A stretch of DNA of 64,000 nucleotides. Origin: Nocardioides marmorisolisilvae (lineage in GTDB: Bacteria > Actinomycetota > Actinomycetes > Propionibacteriales > Nocardioidaceae). Positions 43,749-55,200 of this stretch are shown here, piece by piece. How positions within the stretch are numbered: the first letter of the stretch is position 1; every line of letters begins with the position of its first letter. The stretch lies in the NCBI RefSeq assembly GCF_031656915.1, contig NZ_CP134227.1, positions 2,418,001 through 2,482,000 of the forward strand, written 5' to 3'. The notes under the pieces are model-generated. The model had not been told where the DNA came from, did no database searches, and was given only the letters and a program-made list of their open reading frames with translations. The position numbers and the translations under genes are program-made.

Positions 43749-44753
43749 TCAGGCGGTGCGCTCGGCGACCACGTCGGCGAAGCCCTCGAGCGCCTCGCGC
43801 ACCGGGCCGTCCGGCAGCACCTTGAGCAGCTTCTTCGCATCCGCCGTCAGGCCGAGGACGTAGCGGCGCGCCTCGGCCAGCGCCTGGTGGTCGCGGAGCA
43901 GCCCGAGCGCCTCGGCGTGCCGGGCGGTGTCGCTCAGGTCACCGTCGAGGAGTTCGTGCAGCCGTGCGTCCCCGGGGTCGGTCGACTTCCGCGCGATCAG
44001 CACCGGCAGCGTGGGGACGCCCTCGCGGAGATCGGTGCCGGGAGTCTTGCCGGACTCCGCCGACTCCGAGGCGATGTCGAGGATGTCGTCGGAGAGCTGG
44101 AAGGCCACACCGACCTTCTCGCCGTACTCGGTGAGCGCCTCCTCGACCTCGAGAGGAGCGCCGGCGAAGCGCGCGCCGTAGCGCGCGGAGGTCGCGATCA
44201 GGGATCCGGTCTTGCCGGCCACCACGCGCAGGTAGTGCTGGAGTGGGTCGTCGTCCGGTCCCGGGCCCAGGGTCTCCAGGATCTGGCCCTCGACGAGCCG
44301 GGTGAAGGTGCGCGCCTGGATCCGGACCGCCTCGGCGCCCAGCTCGGCGGTGAGCTCGGAGGACTTCGAGAAGAGGAAGTCGCCGGTCAGGATCGCGACG
44401 TGGTTGTCCCAACGCGCGTTGGCGGACTCGGCGCCCCTCCGCAGGTCGGCCTCGTCCATGACGTCGTCGTGGTAGAGCGAGGCGAGGTGGGTGAGCTCCA
44501 CGACGCAGGCCGAGGTGACCACCCCGTCGGCGTCGGGGTTGCCGGTCTCGGCCGCCAGCAGGACCAGGAGCGGGCGGAACCGCTTGCCGCCCGCAGTGAG
44601 CAGGTGGCGGGCGGCCTCGGTGACGAAGCCCGCCTCACTCTGCACGTGCCCGAGGAGCTCGGTCTCCACCTGCTCGAGGCGTGACCGGAGCCGCTCCTCG
44701 AGCGCGGTGTCAACGATCGGCAGCGCGAGCGAGGAGTCCTTCACGGTGTTCAC
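43749..44753 (-). CDS. polyprenyl diphosphate synthase (menaquinone side chain)
   Basis: A 334-residue trans-prenyltransferase. The first Asp-rich motif is LASLYHDDVMDEADLRRGAE, the second AFQLSDDILDIASESAESGK, and GGKRFRPLLVLLAAETG is the substrate-entry region. Bulky residues before the first motif fit a long product (heptaprenyl to nonaprenyl). The GTG at 44753 overlaps the nuoN stop as GTGA, so it is translationally coupled to the NADH dehydrogenase operon. It probably makes the isoprenoid tail of menaquinone. It ends 3 bp from the protease gene, which converges with it. Confidence 0.87.
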   Translation of the reverse strand: MNTVKDSSLALPIVDTALEERLRSRLEQVETELLGHVQSEAGFVTEAARHLLTAGGKRFRPLLVLLAAETGNPDADGVVTSACVVELTHLASLYHDDVMDEADLRRGAESANARWDNHVAILTGDFLFSKSSELTAELGAEAVRIQARTFTRLVEGQILETLGPGPDDDPLQHYLRVVAGKTGSLIATSARYGARFAGAPLEVEEALTEYGEKVGVAFQLSDDILDIASESAESGKTPGTDLREGVPTLPVLIARKSTDPGDARLHELLDGDLSDTARHAEALGLLRDHQALAEARRYVLGLTADAKKLLKVLPDGPVREALEGFADVVAERTA

Positions 44754-46375
44754 CTGATGAATACTCCCACTCGACCAAGCAGGTCGAGAAGGGGACCTGG
44801 GACGATTCCGAGGACCAGTGTGCCGGCCACACCGACCGACACGACCAGGGAGGTGAGCGCGCTCGGCACGGCCACGCTCGGGGCCTCGCCGACCGGGTCG
44901 ACGAAGAACATCAGCACGATGACCTTGATGTAGAACGCCAGCGCGATCGCCGAGGCGAACACCGCGATGATCACCAGCGGCCAGGCGCCCGCGGACATCG
45001 CCGAGCTGAAGACCGCCCACTTCCCGGTGAACCCGCTGGTCAGCGGGATGCCGGCCATCGCCAGCAACAGGAACGCCATCAGCCCCGCCACCAGCGGCGA
45101 CTCCTTGCCCAAGCCCGTCCAGCGGCTCAGCGCAGTCGCCTCGCCGGACCCGTCCCGGACCACGGTCACCAACGCGAATGCTGCGATCGTCATCAGGCCG
45201 TAGGTCGTCAGGTAGAACAGCACGGCCTGCACCGGCGCGATCTGGCCCGGCTGCAGGTCGCCCAGCGACCGGGCGCCGAGGAAGCCGACCAGCACGAACC
45301 CGGCGTGCGCGATGGAGGAGTAGGCCAGCAGCCGCTTGATGTCGGTCTGGCTCAGCGCCAGCACCGAGCCGATCACCATGGTGAGGATCGCGATCACCCA
45401 CATCATCGGTGTCCAGTCCCAGCGGGCTCCACCGAAGGCGACGTAGAAGAGCCGCAGCAGCGCGCCGAACGCCGCGACCTTGGTGGCCACCGCCATGAAG
45501 CCGGTGACCGCCGTGGGAGCGCCCTGGTAGACGTCGGGGGTCCAGGCGTGGAACGGCACCGCAGCGACCTTGAAGAGCAGGCCGACCGCCATCAGGCCGA
45601 GGCCGCCGAGCAACAGCGCGTGCGCACCGCTCCTGCCGGAGACGGCCTGCGCGATGCCGGACAGGTGCATGCTGCCGGCGTACCCGTAGACCAGCGCGAT
45701 GCCGTAGACGAAGAAGCCGGAGCTGAACGCGCCCAGCATGAAGTACTTGAGCGCGGCCTCCTGGCTGAGCAGCCGGCGCCGGCGAGCCAGGCCGCAGAGC
45801 AGGTACAGCGGCAGGGAAAGCACCTCGAGGCCGACGAACATGGTGAGGAGGTCGTTCGCGGCCGGGAACATCAGCATGCCCGACGCGGAGAACAGCAGCA
45901 ACGGGAAGACCTCGGTGTGCTCGAGCCCCTTGGTGGAGGCCTCACGCTCCGCCTCGGTGCCGGGCAACGCCGCAGCCTGGCCGGCGAACGCGGTCACGCC
46001 GCTCTCGAGTCGACGCTCGGCGAACAGCAGCACCGACAACAGCGTGAGCACCAGGACCAGGACCCAGCAGACCAGGGTGGGACCGTCGAGCGCGAACGCA
46101 CCCTCAGCGACGATCTTGCCCAGCCCGGGATGGGCGGAGCCGGGATGCAGCTCGACGAACACCAGGACGGCCGCGACCAGCGCCGCGACCGTGCCCGCCA
46201 CGGCGAGGACCGCCTGGACGGCGTACCGCCGTGCGCGCGGGACGCTCGCCTCGACCAGGACCCCGACGACCGCGACGCCGAGCAGGATCAACACCGGCGA
46301 GAGCTGGCCGTACTCGATGTGCGGCGTCGAGAAGCTGGCCACCATCGGCGTGACGGCGTTCGCTGCCCCGATCAC
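44750..46375 (-). CDS. nuoN: NADH-quinone oxidoreductase subunit N
   Basis: A 541-residue antiporter-like proton channel subunit of complex I with about 14 membrane helices. Key landmarks: SLPLYLLCGLARRRRLLSQE, ALKYFMLGAFSSGFFVYGIA, AAVPFHAWTPDVYQGAPTAV and LLAYSSIAHAGFVLVGFLG. Charged Lys in the antiporter helices are kept. It is the last nuo gene and overlaps nuoM by 4 nt and the prenyl synthase start by 4 nt. The start ATG at 46375 gives a normal length. Confidence 0.93.
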   Translation of the reverse strand: MIGAANAVTPMVASFSTPHIEYGQLSPVLILLGVAVVGVLVEASVPRARRYAVQAVLAVAGTVAALVAAVLVFVELHPGSAHPGLGKIVAEGAFALDGPTLVCWVLVLVLTLLSVLLFAERRLESGVTAFAGQAAALPGTEAEREASTKGLEHTEVFPLLLFSASGMLMFPAANDLLTMFVGLEVLSLPLYLLCGLARRRRLLSQEAALKYFMLGAFSSGFFVYGIALVYGYAGSMHLSGIAQAVSGRSGAHALLLGGLGLMAVGLLFKVAAVPFHAWTPDVYQGAPTAVTGFMAVATKVAAFGALLRLFYVAFGGARWDWTPMMWVIAILTMVIGSVLALSQTDIKRLLAYSSIAHAGFVLVGFLGARSLGDLQPGQIAPVQAVLFYLTTYGLMTIAAFALVTVVRDGSGEATALSRWTGLGKESPLVAGLMAFLLLAMAGIPLTSGFTGKWAVFSSAMSAGAWPLVIIAVFASAIALAFYIKVIVLMFFVDPVGEAPSVAVPSALTSLVVSVGVAGTLVLGIVPGPLLDLLGRVGVFIR

Positions 46376-47946
46376 TGGGCGCTCCCCTCGGTGGTGGCCT
46401 GCGGCACGGTCGGTGCCGGGTCGGTGCGGCCGACCTGGCTCATGGTGTGGTCGACGGACGGGTTCAGTACCGCCGTCAGGGGCTTCGGGAAGAAGCCGAG
46501 CACGACGAGGAGCGCGACGACCGGAGCCACCGCGACCACCTCACGGACGTTCAGGTCGCGCATCCCAGCGGCCTCCGGATGGGTCGGCCCGGTCATCGTG
46601 CGTTGGTAGAGGATCAGCGCGTACATCGCCGCGAGCACGATGCCGGTGACCGCGAAGGCCGCCGCCCAGGCGGAGTGCACGAAGGCGCCGATGATCACCA
46701 ACAGCTCGGGCACGAACGGCGAGAGACCGGGCAGTGAGAGCAGTGACAGGTTGGCCACAAGGAAGAACCCGGCGAGCACCGGCGCGACCTTCTCGATGCC
46801 TCCCATGTCGCTGATCAGGGCGGATCCGCGTCTGGTGGCCAGGAAGCCCCCGGTGAGGAACACCGCGGCCGTCGAGAGCCCGTGAGCGAACATGTAGAGA
46901 TTCGCGCCGACCAGGCCCTGGCTGTTCATCACGAAGATCCCCAGCACGATGAACCCGAAGTGCGAGACCGAGGTGTAGGCGATCAGCCGCGGGATGTTGT
47001 TGCTGCCGATCGCCATCAGGGCGCCGTAGATGATGCTGATGATCGCCAGCACGATCACCACCGGCGTTGCCCACTTGGCGGCGCCGGGGAACAGCTCGAG
47101 GCCGAACCGGATCATGCCGAAGCTGCCGATCTTGTCGAGCACGCTGACCAGCAGCGTGTTCGTGCCCGGGGTCGCCTGCTCGCAGGCGTCGGGCAGCCAA
47201 GTGTGCACCGGGAAGATCGGCGCCTTGACTGCGAACGCGATGAAGAAGCCGACGAACAGCCAACGGCTCACGTCCTGGCCGAGGTCCATCCGGGTCAGGT
47301 CGGAGAGCAGGTACGTCGGGTGGCCGGCGACCTTCGCGGACTCGACGTACACGCCGATCACGGCGGCGAGCATGATCAGCCCGCCGGTCAGGGAGTAGAG
47401 CAGGAACTTCACCGCGGCGCGGGCGCGGCCGAAGCCGCCGAAGCCGCCGATCAGGAAGTAGACCGGGATCAGCACCGCCTCGAAGAGGACGTAGAACAAG
47501 AACACGTCCGTCGCGATGAAGCAGCCGATCGCCAGCCCCTCCAGAGCGAGCAGCCAGGCGAAGAACGAGCGGGTGCCCCAGCGCGGCTCGGGCCTCAGCC
47601 CGGCGCCGAAGCCCGCGCCACCGACTCGGTCCCCGTCGTGCCACGACGCCAGGATGACGACGGGCGTGAGGATCGTGGTGAGCAGAACCAGCGTGAGCCC
47701 GAGTCCGTCGACGCCGAGGGCGTAGTGCGCCCCGAAGCTCCGGATCCACTCATGGCTCTCCTGGAACTGCATGCCGCCGTGCGGATCGAACCGGACCGCG
47801 ATCACGATCGAGAACGCGAGCACCACCAGGGACAGCGCCAGCGCAAGCTGCTTGGACAGCAGCGGGCGCGCGGGGACGGCGGCCACCACGATCGCGAACA
47901 CGATCGGTGCGAACAGCAGCAGGGTGAGCCAGGGGAAGCCGTTCAT
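46372..47946 (-). CDS. nuoM: NADH-quinone oxidoreductase subunit M
   Basis: A 524-residue antiporter-like membrane subunit of complex I. YALGVDGLGLTLVLLTTILT, LFYVLFEAVLIPVYFLIGGF, AVKAPIFPVHTWLPDACEQA and RLIAYTSVSHFGFIVLGIFV are the standard NuoM blocks, including the conserved Glu and Lys of the proton channel. It begins at ATG 47946, sharing one base with the nuoL stop, and overlaps nuoN by 4 nt. Confidence 0.93.
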   Translation of the reverse strand: MNGFPWLTLLLFAPIVFAIVVAAVPARPLLSKQLALALSLVVLAFSIVIAVRFDPHGGMQFQESHEWIRSFGAHYALGVDGLGLTLVLLTTILTPVVILASWHDGDRVGGAGFGAGLRPEPRWGTRSFFAWLLALEGLAIGCFIATDVFLFYVLFEAVLIPVYFLIGGFGGFGRARAAVKFLLYSLTGGLIMLAAVIGVYVESAKVAGHPTYLLSDLTRMDLGQDVSRWLFVGFFIAFAVKAPIFPVHTWLPDACEQATPGTNTLLVSVLDKIGSFGMIRFGLELFPGAAKWATPVVIVLAIISIIYGALMAIGSNNIPRLIAYTSVSHFGFIVLGIFVMNSQGLVGANLYMFAHGLSTAAVFLTGGFLATRRGSALISDMGGIEKVAPVLAGFFLVANLSLLSLPGLSPFVPELLVIIGAFVHSAWAAAFAVTGIVLAAMYALILYQRTMTGPTHPEAAGMRDLNVREVVAVAPVVALLVVLGFFPKPLTAVLNPSVDHTMSQVGRTDPAPTVPQATTEGSAQ

Positions 47947-49880
47947 CAGAGGTTCACCACCATCAGGGCCACCAGCACCAGGGCGGCACCGGCGAGCAGG
48001 GAGAGCGCGTAGGAGCGGACGTAGCCGTTCTGGACGAGCCGCCCACGGGCCGACAGCCCGCCGAAGCTGGCCGTGCTGCCCATCGCGGCGCCGTCGACGA
48101 CCCCGCGGTCGAAGGCGGTCAAGCCGCGGACGAGCTGGTACCCCGGCTTGACCACCAGCTCCTCGTTCGCGGCGTCGCCGTACAACTCGGCGCGTGCGAT
48201 CCGAGTGAGGACGGAGACCTTGAGGGGTGCGACCCGAGGCACCTCACGACGACCGACGAAGTACCAAGCGGCCAGGACGCCGCTGGCCACGACGACCACG
48301 GCGAGCAGGCTCAGCACCCATGGTGACAGGGAGGTGCCGACGTGCGACTCGGTGCCGACCACCGGGGCCAGCCAGGTCACGATCCAGTCGTTGATCAGCA
48401 GGGCACCGCCGAGGACCGACAGGGCAGCGAGCACGATCAGCGGGATCGTCATCACCTTCGGCGACTCATGGGGGTGTACGTCGGGCTCCCAGCGCTTCTC
48501 CCCGAAGAACGTCATCAGCATCAGCCGGGTCATGTAGAAGCCGGTCACCCCGGCACCGAGGAGGGCGCACAGCCCGACGATCCAGTTCTGGTCGAGCGCG
48601 GTCTCGATGATCTTGTCCTTGGACCAGAACCCGGAGAAGCCGGGGAAGCCGATGATCGCCAGGTAGCCCATCGCGAAGGTCAGGAAGGTCACCGGCATCG
48701 CCTTGCGGAGCGCGCCGTAGTGCCGCATGTCGACGTCGTCCTCGGTGCCGTGCATCACCGAGCCGGCGCCGAGGAACATGTTGGCCTTGAAGAAGCCGTG
48801 GGTCAGCAGGTGGAAGATCGCGAAGGCGTAGCCGGCCACGCCAAGCCCGGAGGCCAGGATCATGTAGCCGATCTGGCTCATCGTCGACCCTGCGAGGACC
48901 TTCTTGATGTCGTCCTTCGCGCAACCGATGATCGCACCCATCAGCAGCGTGATGGTGCCGACGAGGATGACGCCGGTGCGGGCGTCCGCGGTGATGCTGA
49001 AGATGAAGTTCGACCGGGTGATCAGGTAGACGCCGGCGGTCACCATGGTTGCCGCGTGGATCAGCGCCGACACCGGGGTCGGGCCCTCCATCGCGTCGAG
49101 GAGCCAGCTCTGCAGCGGGAACTGCGCCGACTTGCCGCAGGCACCGAGCAGCAGCAGCAGGCCGATCGCTGTCAGGGTGCCGGCGGACGCGTTGTGGGCA
49201 TGCGCGGAGACGACCGAGAAGCTCGAGGAGCCGAAGGTCGCGAAGATCAGCGCGATGCCCAGTGACAGGCCGATGTCACCGACCCGGTTGACCACGAACG
49301 CCTTCTTCGCGGCGAACGCGGCGGAGTGCTTGTGCTGCCAGAAGCCGATGAGCAGGTACGACGCCAGGCCGACGCCCTCCCAGCCCAGGAACAGGGCGAC
49401 GTAGTCGGAGGCCAGCACCAGCAGCAGCATCGAGGCCACGAACAGGTTCAGGTAGGCGAAGAAGCGTCGGCGCCGCGGGTCGTGAGCCATGTAGCCCACC
49501 GAGTAGAGGTGGATGATGCCGCCGACGCCGGTGATCAGCAGCAGGAACAGCGCCGACAGCTGGTCGTAGAGCAGGTTCAGCTCGACGTGATACTTCCCCG
49601 CGGTGAACCACGTCCACAGGTGCTGCTGCACCTGGCGGTCACCGGCGTCGCGGCCGATCAGCGCGACGAACACGACCACGCTGAGCACGAACGACACCGC
49701 CACGGTGCCGGTGCCGAGCAGGTGACCGAAGCGGTCGGTACGGCGGCCGCCGATCAGGAGCACGACCGCGCCGAACGCCGGCAGCGCCAGGATCAGCCAC
49801 AGCAGCGAGAACGCGCCCGTGGCCGCGCTCGGGTCCACGATCGGCGCGACCGCGTGCAGGGGTACGAAGGTGTTCGTCAT
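47946..49880 (-). CDS. nuoL: NADH-quinone oxidoreductase subunit L
   Basis: A 644-residue subunit, the largest antiporter-like protein of complex I, with the long lateral helix at its C-terminus. Landmarks: [60 protein letters not shown] and [20 protein letters not shown]. The start is set at ATG 49880 ([12 protein letters not shown]), although the frame is open further up through nuoK. It lies 11 bp after nuoK. Confidence 0.93.
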   Translation of the reverse strand: MTNTFVPLHAVAPIVDPSAATGAFSLLWLILALPAFGAVVLLIGGRRTDRFGHLLGTGTVAVSFVLSVVVFVALIGRDAGDRQVQQHLWTWFTAGKYHVELNLLYDQLSALFLLLITGVGGIIHLYSVGYMAHDPRRRRFFAYLNLFVASMLLLVLASDYVALFLGWEGVGLASYLLIGFWQHKHSAAFAAKKAFVVNRVGDIGLSLGIALIFATFGSSSFSVVSAHAHNASAGTLTAIGLLLLLGACGKSAQFPLQSWLLDAMEGPTPVSALIHAATMVTAGVYLITRSNFIFSITADARTGVILVGTITLLMGAIIGCAKDDIKKVLAGSTMSQIGYMILASGLGVAGYAFAIFHLLTHGFFKANMFLGAGSVMHGTEDDVDMRHYGALRKAMPVTFLTFAMGYLAIIGFPGFSGFWSKDKIIETALDQNWIVGLCALLGAGVTGFYMTRLMLMTFFGEKRWEPDVHPHESPKVMTIPLIVLAALSVLGGALLINDWIVTWLAPVVGTESHVGTSLSPWVLSLLAVVVVASGVLAAWYFVGRREVPRVAPLKVSVLTRIARAELYGDAANEELVVKPGYQLVRGLTAFDRGVVDGAAMGSTASFGGLSARGRLVQNGYVRSYALSLLAGAALVLVALMVVNL

Positions 49881-49891
49881 CAACGCGCCTC

Positions 49892-50191
49892 TCAGTACTT
49901 CAGCAGGCTGGCGTCGTCGACCGAGGCCGAGCGTCGGGTGCGGAAGATGGTCATGATGATCGCCAGGCCGACCACGACCTCGGCTGCGGCGACGACCATC
50001 ACGAAGAACGCGGCGATCTGGCCGTCGAGGTTGCCGTTGCCGCGGGAGAACGTGATCAGGGCGAGGTTTCCGGCATTGAGCATCAGCTCGATGCACATGA
50101 ACACGACGATCGCGTTGCGGCGGACGAGCACGCCGACGGCGCCGATCGTGAACAAGATCGCGGACAACACGATGAACGGGGTGACGCTCAT
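49892..50191 (-). CDS. nuoK: NADH-quinone oxidoreductase subunit K
   Basis: A 99-residue three-helix subunit of the proton channel. [40 protein letters not shown] with the essential Glu in helix 2, and [20 protein letters not shown] with the second Glu, are present. It overlaps nuoJ by 4 nt (ATGA). Confidence 0.94.
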   Translation of the reverse strand: MSVTPFIVLSAILFTIGAVGVLVRRNAIVVFMCIELMLNAGNLALITFSRGNGNLDGQIAAFFVMVVAAAEVVVGLAIIMTIFRTRRSASVDDASLLKY

Positions 50192-50937
50192 TCGGGGTCC
50201 TCCTCGGTCAGCCGGGCCACGTCCGTGGCGAGCTCGGGAGCGTTCTTGACGGTGCCGCGCGCGGCGAGGACACGCGAGATCGAGGCGTGCGCGGTGCTCC
50301 CGTCGGGTAGCAGCGCGGGCGTGTCCACGGCGTTGTGCCGAGCGAACACCCCGGGCGGCGGCAGCGGACCCGGGTGCAGCCCGTGCTCGGCGTAGTCCCG
50401 CATCCGCTGCGCGGCCAGCGAGGCCTGCGTCGGCTTCGGGGTGAGCCGCTCACGGTGGGCGAGGACCATCGCGCCGATCGCGGCGGTGATCAGCAGCGCT
50501 GAGGTCGCCTCGAACGCGAAGACGTACTTGGTGAACAGCACCTGCGCGATGCCCTGCACGTTGCCGTTCTCGTTGGCGGCCTGCAGACCGGTGACCACCC
50601 CGAACGAGACCTGGGCCACGCCCAGCACCAGCAGCGCGCCGAAGCCGAGGCCGAAGATGATCGCCCAGAGTCGCTGCCCGCGGATCGTCTCGACCAGCGA
50701 GTCCGAGGAGTCGACGCCCACGAGCATCAGCACGAAGAGGAACAACATCAAGATCGCGCCGGTGTAGACGATGATCTGCACCGCGAACAGGAAGGGCGCG
50801 TCCTGCACGGCGTACAGCACCGCGAGCGAGATCATCACGACGGCGAGCAGCAGGGCGGCGTGCACGGCCTTGCGGGCGAACAGCATCGACAGCGCGGCCA
50901 GCACCATCACGGGGGCGAGGATCCAGAAGGCGATCAT
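50188..50937 (-). CDS. nuoJ: NADH-quinone oxidoreductase subunit J
   Basis: A 249-residue subunit with five helices: [80 protein letters not shown] and [38 protein letters not shown] carries the conserved Tyr-Gly region. The cytoplasmic tail is longer than in E. coli (~80 residues), as often in actinobacteria. It overlaps nuoI and nuoK by 4 nt each. Confidence 0.92.
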   Translation of the reverse strand: MIAFWILAPVMVLAALSMLFARKAVHAALLLAVVMISLAVLYAVQDAPFLFAVQIIVYTGAILMLFLFVLMLVGVDSSDSLVETIRGQRLWAIIFGLGFGALLVLGVAQVSFGVVTGLQAANENGNVQGIAQVLFTKYVFAFEATSALLITAAIGAMVLAHRERLTPKPTQASLAAQRMRDYAEHGLHPGPLPPPGVFARHNAVDTPALLPDGSTAHASISRVLAARGTVKNAPELATDVARLTEEDPE

Positions 50938-51476
50938 GCGTCCCCCTCCGGACCGGAGGCCGGCCGCACCGCACCTCGGTAGTAGTCGCCCTCGTCGTCG
51001 CCGAGACGCATCGGGTGCGGCGGCTGCTCCATGCCGGGGAGGAGCGGGGCGAGCAGGTCGGACTTCTCGTAGATCAGTGACTCACGGCTGCTGTCGGCCA
51101 GCTCGTACTCGTTGGTCATCGTCAGCGCGCGGGTCGGGCAGGCCTCGATGCACAGGCCGCACAGGATGCAGCGCAGGTAGTTGATCTGGTAGACGCGGCC
51201 GTAGCGCTCGCCCGGCGAGAACCGTTCGTCGTCGGTGTTGGAGGCGCCCTCGACGTAGATCGCGTCCGCCGGGCACGCCCAGGCACACAGCTCGCAGCCG
51301 ATGCACTTCTCCAACCCGTCCGGCCAGCGGGTGAGCTGGTGCCGGCCGTGGAACCGTGGCGCGGTGGGCTTCTTCTCGAAGGGGTACTGCTCGGTGACCA
51401 CCCGGCGGAACATCGTCCGGAAGGTCACCCCGAACCCGGCGACCGGGTCCCAGAACTGTTCCTTGAGGGATGCCAT
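50934..51476 (-). CDS. nuoI: NADH-quinone oxidoreductase subunit I
   Basis: A 180-residue ferredoxin-like subunit carrying two 4Fe-4S clusters (N6a/N6b): [20 protein letters not shown] and [20 protein letters not shown], each with the full Cys set. It carries electrons towards NuoB and quinone. The ATG at 51476 shares a base with the nuoH stop and the end overlaps nuoJ by 4 nt. The tail is acidic ([10 protein letters not shown]). Confidence 0.94.
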   Translation of the reverse strand: MASLKEQFWDPVAGFGVTFRTMFRRVVTEQYPFEKKPTAPRFHGRHQLTRWPDGLEKCIGCELCAWACPADAIYVEGASNTDDERFSPGERYGRVYQINYLRCILCGLCIEACPTRALTMTNEYELADSSRESLIYEKSDLLAPLLPGMEQPPHPMRLGDDEGDYYRGAVRPASGPEGDA

Positions 51477-52777
51477 TACTGCTCCTCCCCCTCAGCGGTG
51501 GCAGAGACACGTGCGGACCCGGCGGCGACCGCCGTACCGGGCATCGGCGGGACCGGATAGCCGCCGGCGAACGCATCGAACGGCTTGGCCTCGGCGTCGG
51601 CCCGGGCCTCGGCCGCGAGTCTCTCGCGTCCGCGCGAGGCCCGGTCGTCGACGAAGCCGAGCACGAGCACCAGTGCGGCGAGCACCACGATCGCGGCGTA
51701 CAGGTAGTTCTTGTTGAACGAGCCGTGCAGGCTGGCCGCGCGGATGCCGGCCACGGCGATGATCCAGACCAGTGCGATCGGGATGAGCCGCTTCCAGCCG
51801 AACGCCATGAACTGGTCGTAGCGCAGCCGGGGCAGCGTCCCGCGGAGCCAGATGAACACGAAGATGAACGCCAGCACCTTGCCCATGAACCAGAGCACGG
51901 GCCAGTAGCCGTGGTTGGCGCCGGCCCAGACCGTGTCGATCCAGAACGGGGCGTGCCAACCGCCGAGGAACAGCGTGGTGGCCAGCGCGGAGACGGTGGC
52001 CATGTTGACGTACTCGGCGAGGAAGAACAGGGCGAACTTCAGCGAGGAGTACTCGGTGTGGAAGCCCCCGACCAGCTCGCCCTCCGCCTCCGGGAGGTCG
52101 AACGGCGCGCGGTTCGTCTCGCCGACCATCGAGATCACGTAGATGACGAACGACGGCAGCAGGATGATCCCGAACCAGGTCTTGTCCTGAGCGGCCACGA
52201 TCTCCGAGGTGGACATCGAGCCGGCGTAGAGGAAGACCGCCACGAAGGACAGCCCCATGGCGACCTCGTAGGAGATCATCTGGGCACTCGAGCGCAGGCC
52301 GCCCAGCAGCGAGTACGTCGAGCCCGACGACCAGCCGCCGAGCACGATCCCGTAGATGCCGATGGAGGCGATCGCGAGGACGAAGATCACCGCGACCGGC
52401 ATGTCGGTCAACTGCAACGGGGTGCGGTGGCCGAAGAAGTTCACCTCGGGCCCGAACGGGATCACCGCCCAGGTCACGAATGCTGGGACCGTCGCCAGCA
52501 CCGGCGCAAGCAAGAAGACGACCTTGTCGGCCGCCTTCGGGATGATGTCCTCCTTCAGCGCGAGCTTCACGCCGTCCGCGAGGCTCTGCAGCAGGCCGAA
52601 GGGTCCGTTGACGTTGGGCCCGATGCGGTGCTGCATCCGGGCGACGACGCGGCGCTCGAACCAGATGTTGAACAAGGTCAGCAGGACCAGCACCAGGAAG
52701 ATCAGCACAGCCTTGACGATGATGACCCAGACGGGGTCGGTGCCGAACCCGCTCAGGTTGGTGTCGAGGAGACTCAC
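51476..52777 (-). CDS. nuoH: NADH-quinone oxidoreductase subunit H
   Basis: A 433-residue membrane subunit that forms part of the quinone pocket. [60 protein letters not shown] and [20 protein letters not shown] are the family signatures. The C-terminus has an extra ~60-residue polar extension ([20 protein letters not shown]) not found in E. coli. It overlaps nuoG by 4 nt. Confidence 0.93.
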   Translation of the reverse strand: MSLLDTNLSGFGTDPVWVIIVKAVLIFLVLVLLTLFNIWFERRVVARMQHRIGPNVNGPFGLLQSLADGVKLALKEDIIPKAADKVVFLLAPVLATVPAFVTWAVIPFGPEVNFFGHRTPLQLTDMPVAVIFVLAIASIGIYGIVLGGWSSGSTYSLLGGLRSSAQMISYEVAMGLSFVAVFLYAGSMSTSEIVAAQDKTWFGIILLPSFVIYVISMVGETNRAPFDLPEAEGELVGGFHTEYSSLKFALFFLAEYVNMATVSALATTLFLGGWHAPFWIDTVWAGANHGYWPVLWFMGKVLAFIFVFIWLRGTLPRLRYDQFMAFGWKRLIPIALVWIIAVAGIRAASLHGSFNKNYLYAAIVVLAALVLVLGFVDDRASRGRERLAAEARADAEAKPFDAFAGGYPVPPMPGTAVAAGSARVSATAEGEEQ

Positions 52778-55200
52778 TGCTCGGCTCCCTTCGCGATGGT
52801 GGCTCCGCCGGAGCTGACCGACACAGCGCTGCCGGCGGAACCGACCAGGTGGCGTACGGCGGCGCCGGGTGCGCTCGCCGGCGCCCAGACGACCCCGTCG
52901 ACGATGTCGTCGCTGACGGCCGCCGGGTAGGTCACCTCACCGAGAGGTCCGCTCAGCGTCACCGGGTCGCCCTCGGCGACACCGAGCCCGGCTAGTGTGG
53001 CGGCGCCCATCAGCACGACCGGCCGGCGAGCGGTGGCCCGCAGGTAGTCCTCGCCATCTTGCATCCGACCGTCATCGATGAGCTGCTTCCACGACGACAG
53101 CACCAAGGTGGTCCTGGTCACGGGCGCGGGTTCGGCGGTAGGCGGCTGAGGCCGGGCACCGTCCCAGGGGCCCACAGACGCCATCTCGCCCTGCACGTGG
53201 GCCGTGGTGCGGAAGCCGAGTGGGACGCCCATCTCCTCGGCGATGCCCGCGAGCACCCGCAGATCCGGCAACGCCGCGGGCTTGTCGAGGACCTGCGCGA
53301 AGCTGCGCACCCGCCCCTCCCAGTTGACGAAGCTGCCGGCGCGCTCGGTCGCCGCCGCGACCGGCAGTACGACGTCGGCCGCACGGGTCACCTCGGATGC
53401 ACGTAGCTCCAGCGACACCACGAAGGCCTTGTCCAGCGCGGCCACGGCCCGGTGATGGTCCGGCAGGTCGCCGGGATCGACACCCGCGACGACCAGTGCG
53501 GTGAGCTCGCCGGTCGCGGCGGCCTCGATGATCCCTGCGCCGTCGCGGCCCTCCGCGTCGGGCAGCGACTCGACACCCCAGGCAGCGGCCAGGTCGACAC
53601 GTGCCGCCGGGTCCGCGACCGGGCGGCCACCGGGCAGCAGGTTGGGAAGCGCGCCCACCTCGAGAGCACCACGGTCGCCGGCGCGACGAGGCACCCACGC
53701 CAGCCGGGCGCCGGTGCTGCCGGCCAGCGCGGCGACCGCGCTCAGCAGGCCGGGCACCTCGACGGCACGCTCACCCACGAGCAGGACGCTGGAGCTGTCC
53801 AGGGCGAGGTCGGTGCGGCTCGCCAGCCCCCGGACCACGTCGACCTCTGCGCCCGGCGCGGCGGACAGCAGGGTGCCGCCCATCTTGCGCAGGCCCGCGG
53901 TGGTGTGCGACCCGACGGACCAGATCGGCGTCCGGTGCTTCAGGTGGGTCTTGCGCAGGCGAAGGAAGATCGTCCCGGCCTCGTCCTCGGGCTCGAGCGC
54001 GACGAGCACCACGGAGCCGGCAGACTCCAGGTCGGCGTACGTCACGTCCTGGCGCAGCACCACGCTGGACGCCAGGAACGAGGCCTCCTCGGCACTGTGC
54101 GCGCGGGCCCGGAAGTCGATGTCGTTGGTGCCCAGGACGACCCGGGCGAACTTGGAGTAGGCGTAGGCGTCCTCGGCGGTCAGCCGGCCGCCGGTCAGGA
54201 CGCCGACGCGCCCCTGCGCTGCCGCGAGACCCCGGGCCGCGACCACGAACGCCTCGGGCCAGGACGCCGGCCGCAGCTCGCCGTCGTCGCCACGCACCAG
54301 CGGGTGGGTGAGCCGGTCCGGCTGCCGGGCGTAGGTGAAGGCGAAGCGGTCCTTGTCGGTGATCCACTCCTCGTTGACCTGGGGGTCGTCGCCGGAGAGC
54401 CGACGCATCACCTTGCCACGTCGGTGGTCGACACGGATGGCGGACCCACAGCCGTCGAGCTCGGCCACCGAGGGGGTGGAGACGAGGTCGAAGGGCCGCG
54501 ACCGGAAGCGGTAGTCGGCCGAGGTGAGGGCGCCGACCGGGCAGATCTGGATGGTGTTCCCGGAGAAGTAGCTCTCGAAGGGCTGCTTCTCGTAGATGCC
54601 GACCTGCTGCAGGGCACCCCGCTCGATCAGCTCGATGAACGGGTCACCGGCGATCTGGGAGGAGAACCGGGTGCACCGGGCGCACAGCACGCAGCGCTCC
54701 CGGTCCAGGAGCACCTGGGCCGAGATGTTGATCGGCTTGGGGTAGACCCGCTTGGACTCGACGTACCGGGACTCGGCGGTGCCGTTGCTCATCGACTGGT
54801 TCTGAAGCGGGCACTCGCCGCCCTTGTCGCAGACGGGGCAGTCCAGGGGGTGGTTGATCAGGAGGAACTCCATGATCCCCTCCTGGGCCTTCTTCGCGAC
54901 CGGGGAGGTGGCCTGGGTGTTGATCACCATGCCGGGCGCGACCGGGATCGTGCAGGAGGCCTGCGGCTTGGGCATCGGCCGGCCGTTGCCGGCGTCGGGT
55001 ACGTCGACCAGGCACTGCCGGCACGCCCCGACCGGGTCCAGCAGCGGGTGGTCGCAGAACCTCGGGATCTGGACGCCGATCATCTCTGCCGCACGGATGA
55101 CCAGCGTGTCCGGCGGGACGCTGACCTCGATGCCGTCGATGGTGACGGTGACCAGGTTGCTCTGCTCGACCTCGCCGGCCGAGTCGGACGTGACCGTCAT
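52774..55200 (-). CDS. nuoG: NADH-quinone oxidoreductase subunit G
   Basis: An 808-residue Fe-S subunit. A 2Fe-2S domain ([20 protein letters not shown]), the His-Cys3 4Fe-4S site ([20 protein letters not shown]) and a second 4Fe-4S ferredoxin site ([40 protein letters not shown]) are complete. The following molybdopterin-oxidoreductase-like region reads [20 protein letters not shown], with one Cys where N7-containing homologues have a cluster motif, so an N7 cluster is unlikely. It overlaps nuoF and nuoH by 4 nt. Confidence 0.92.
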   Translation of the reverse strand: MTVTSDSAGEVEQSNLVTVTIDGIEVSVPPDTLVIRAAEMIGVQIPRFCDHPLLDPVGACRQCLVDVPDAGNGRPMPKPQASCTIPVAPGMVINTQATSPVAKKAQEGIMEFLLINHPLDCPVCDKGGECPLQNQSMSNGTAESRYVESKRVYPKPINISAQVLLDRERCVLCARCTRFSSQIAGDPFIELIERGALQQVGIYEKQPFESYFSGNTIQICPVGALTSADYRFRSRPFDLVSTPSVAELDGCGSAIRVDHRRGKVMRRLSGDDPQVNEEWITDKDRFAFTYARQPDRLTHPLVRGDDGELRPASWPEAFVVAARGLAAAQGRVGVLTGGRLTAEDAYAYSKFARVVLGTNDIDFRARAHSAEEASFLASSVVLRQDVTYADLESAGSVVLVALEPEDEAGTIFLRLRKTHLKHRTPIWSVGSHTTAGLRKMGGTLLSAAPGAEVDVVRGLASRTDLALDSSSVLLVGERAVEVPGLLSAVAALAGSTGARLAWVPRRAGDRGALEVGALPNLLPGGRPVADPAARVDLAAAWGVESLPDAEGRDGAGIIEAAATGELTALVVAGVDPGDLPDHHRAVAALDKAFVVSLELRASEVTRAADVVLPVAAATERAGSFVNWEGRVRSFAQVLDKPAALPDLRVLAGIAEEMGVPLGFRTTAHVQGEMASVGPWDGARPQPPTAEPAPVTRTTLVLSSWKQLIDDGRMQDGEDYLRATARRPVVLMGAATLAGLGVAEGDPVTLSGPLGEVTYPAAVSDDIVDGVVWAPASAPGAAVRHLVGSAGSAVSVSSGGATIAKGAEQ

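Noticed and set aside
44681-46609. 642-codon plus-strand frame opposite nuoN
   Set aside because: Shadow of nuoN; Gln/Arg/His-rich composition typical of antisense to membrane genes.
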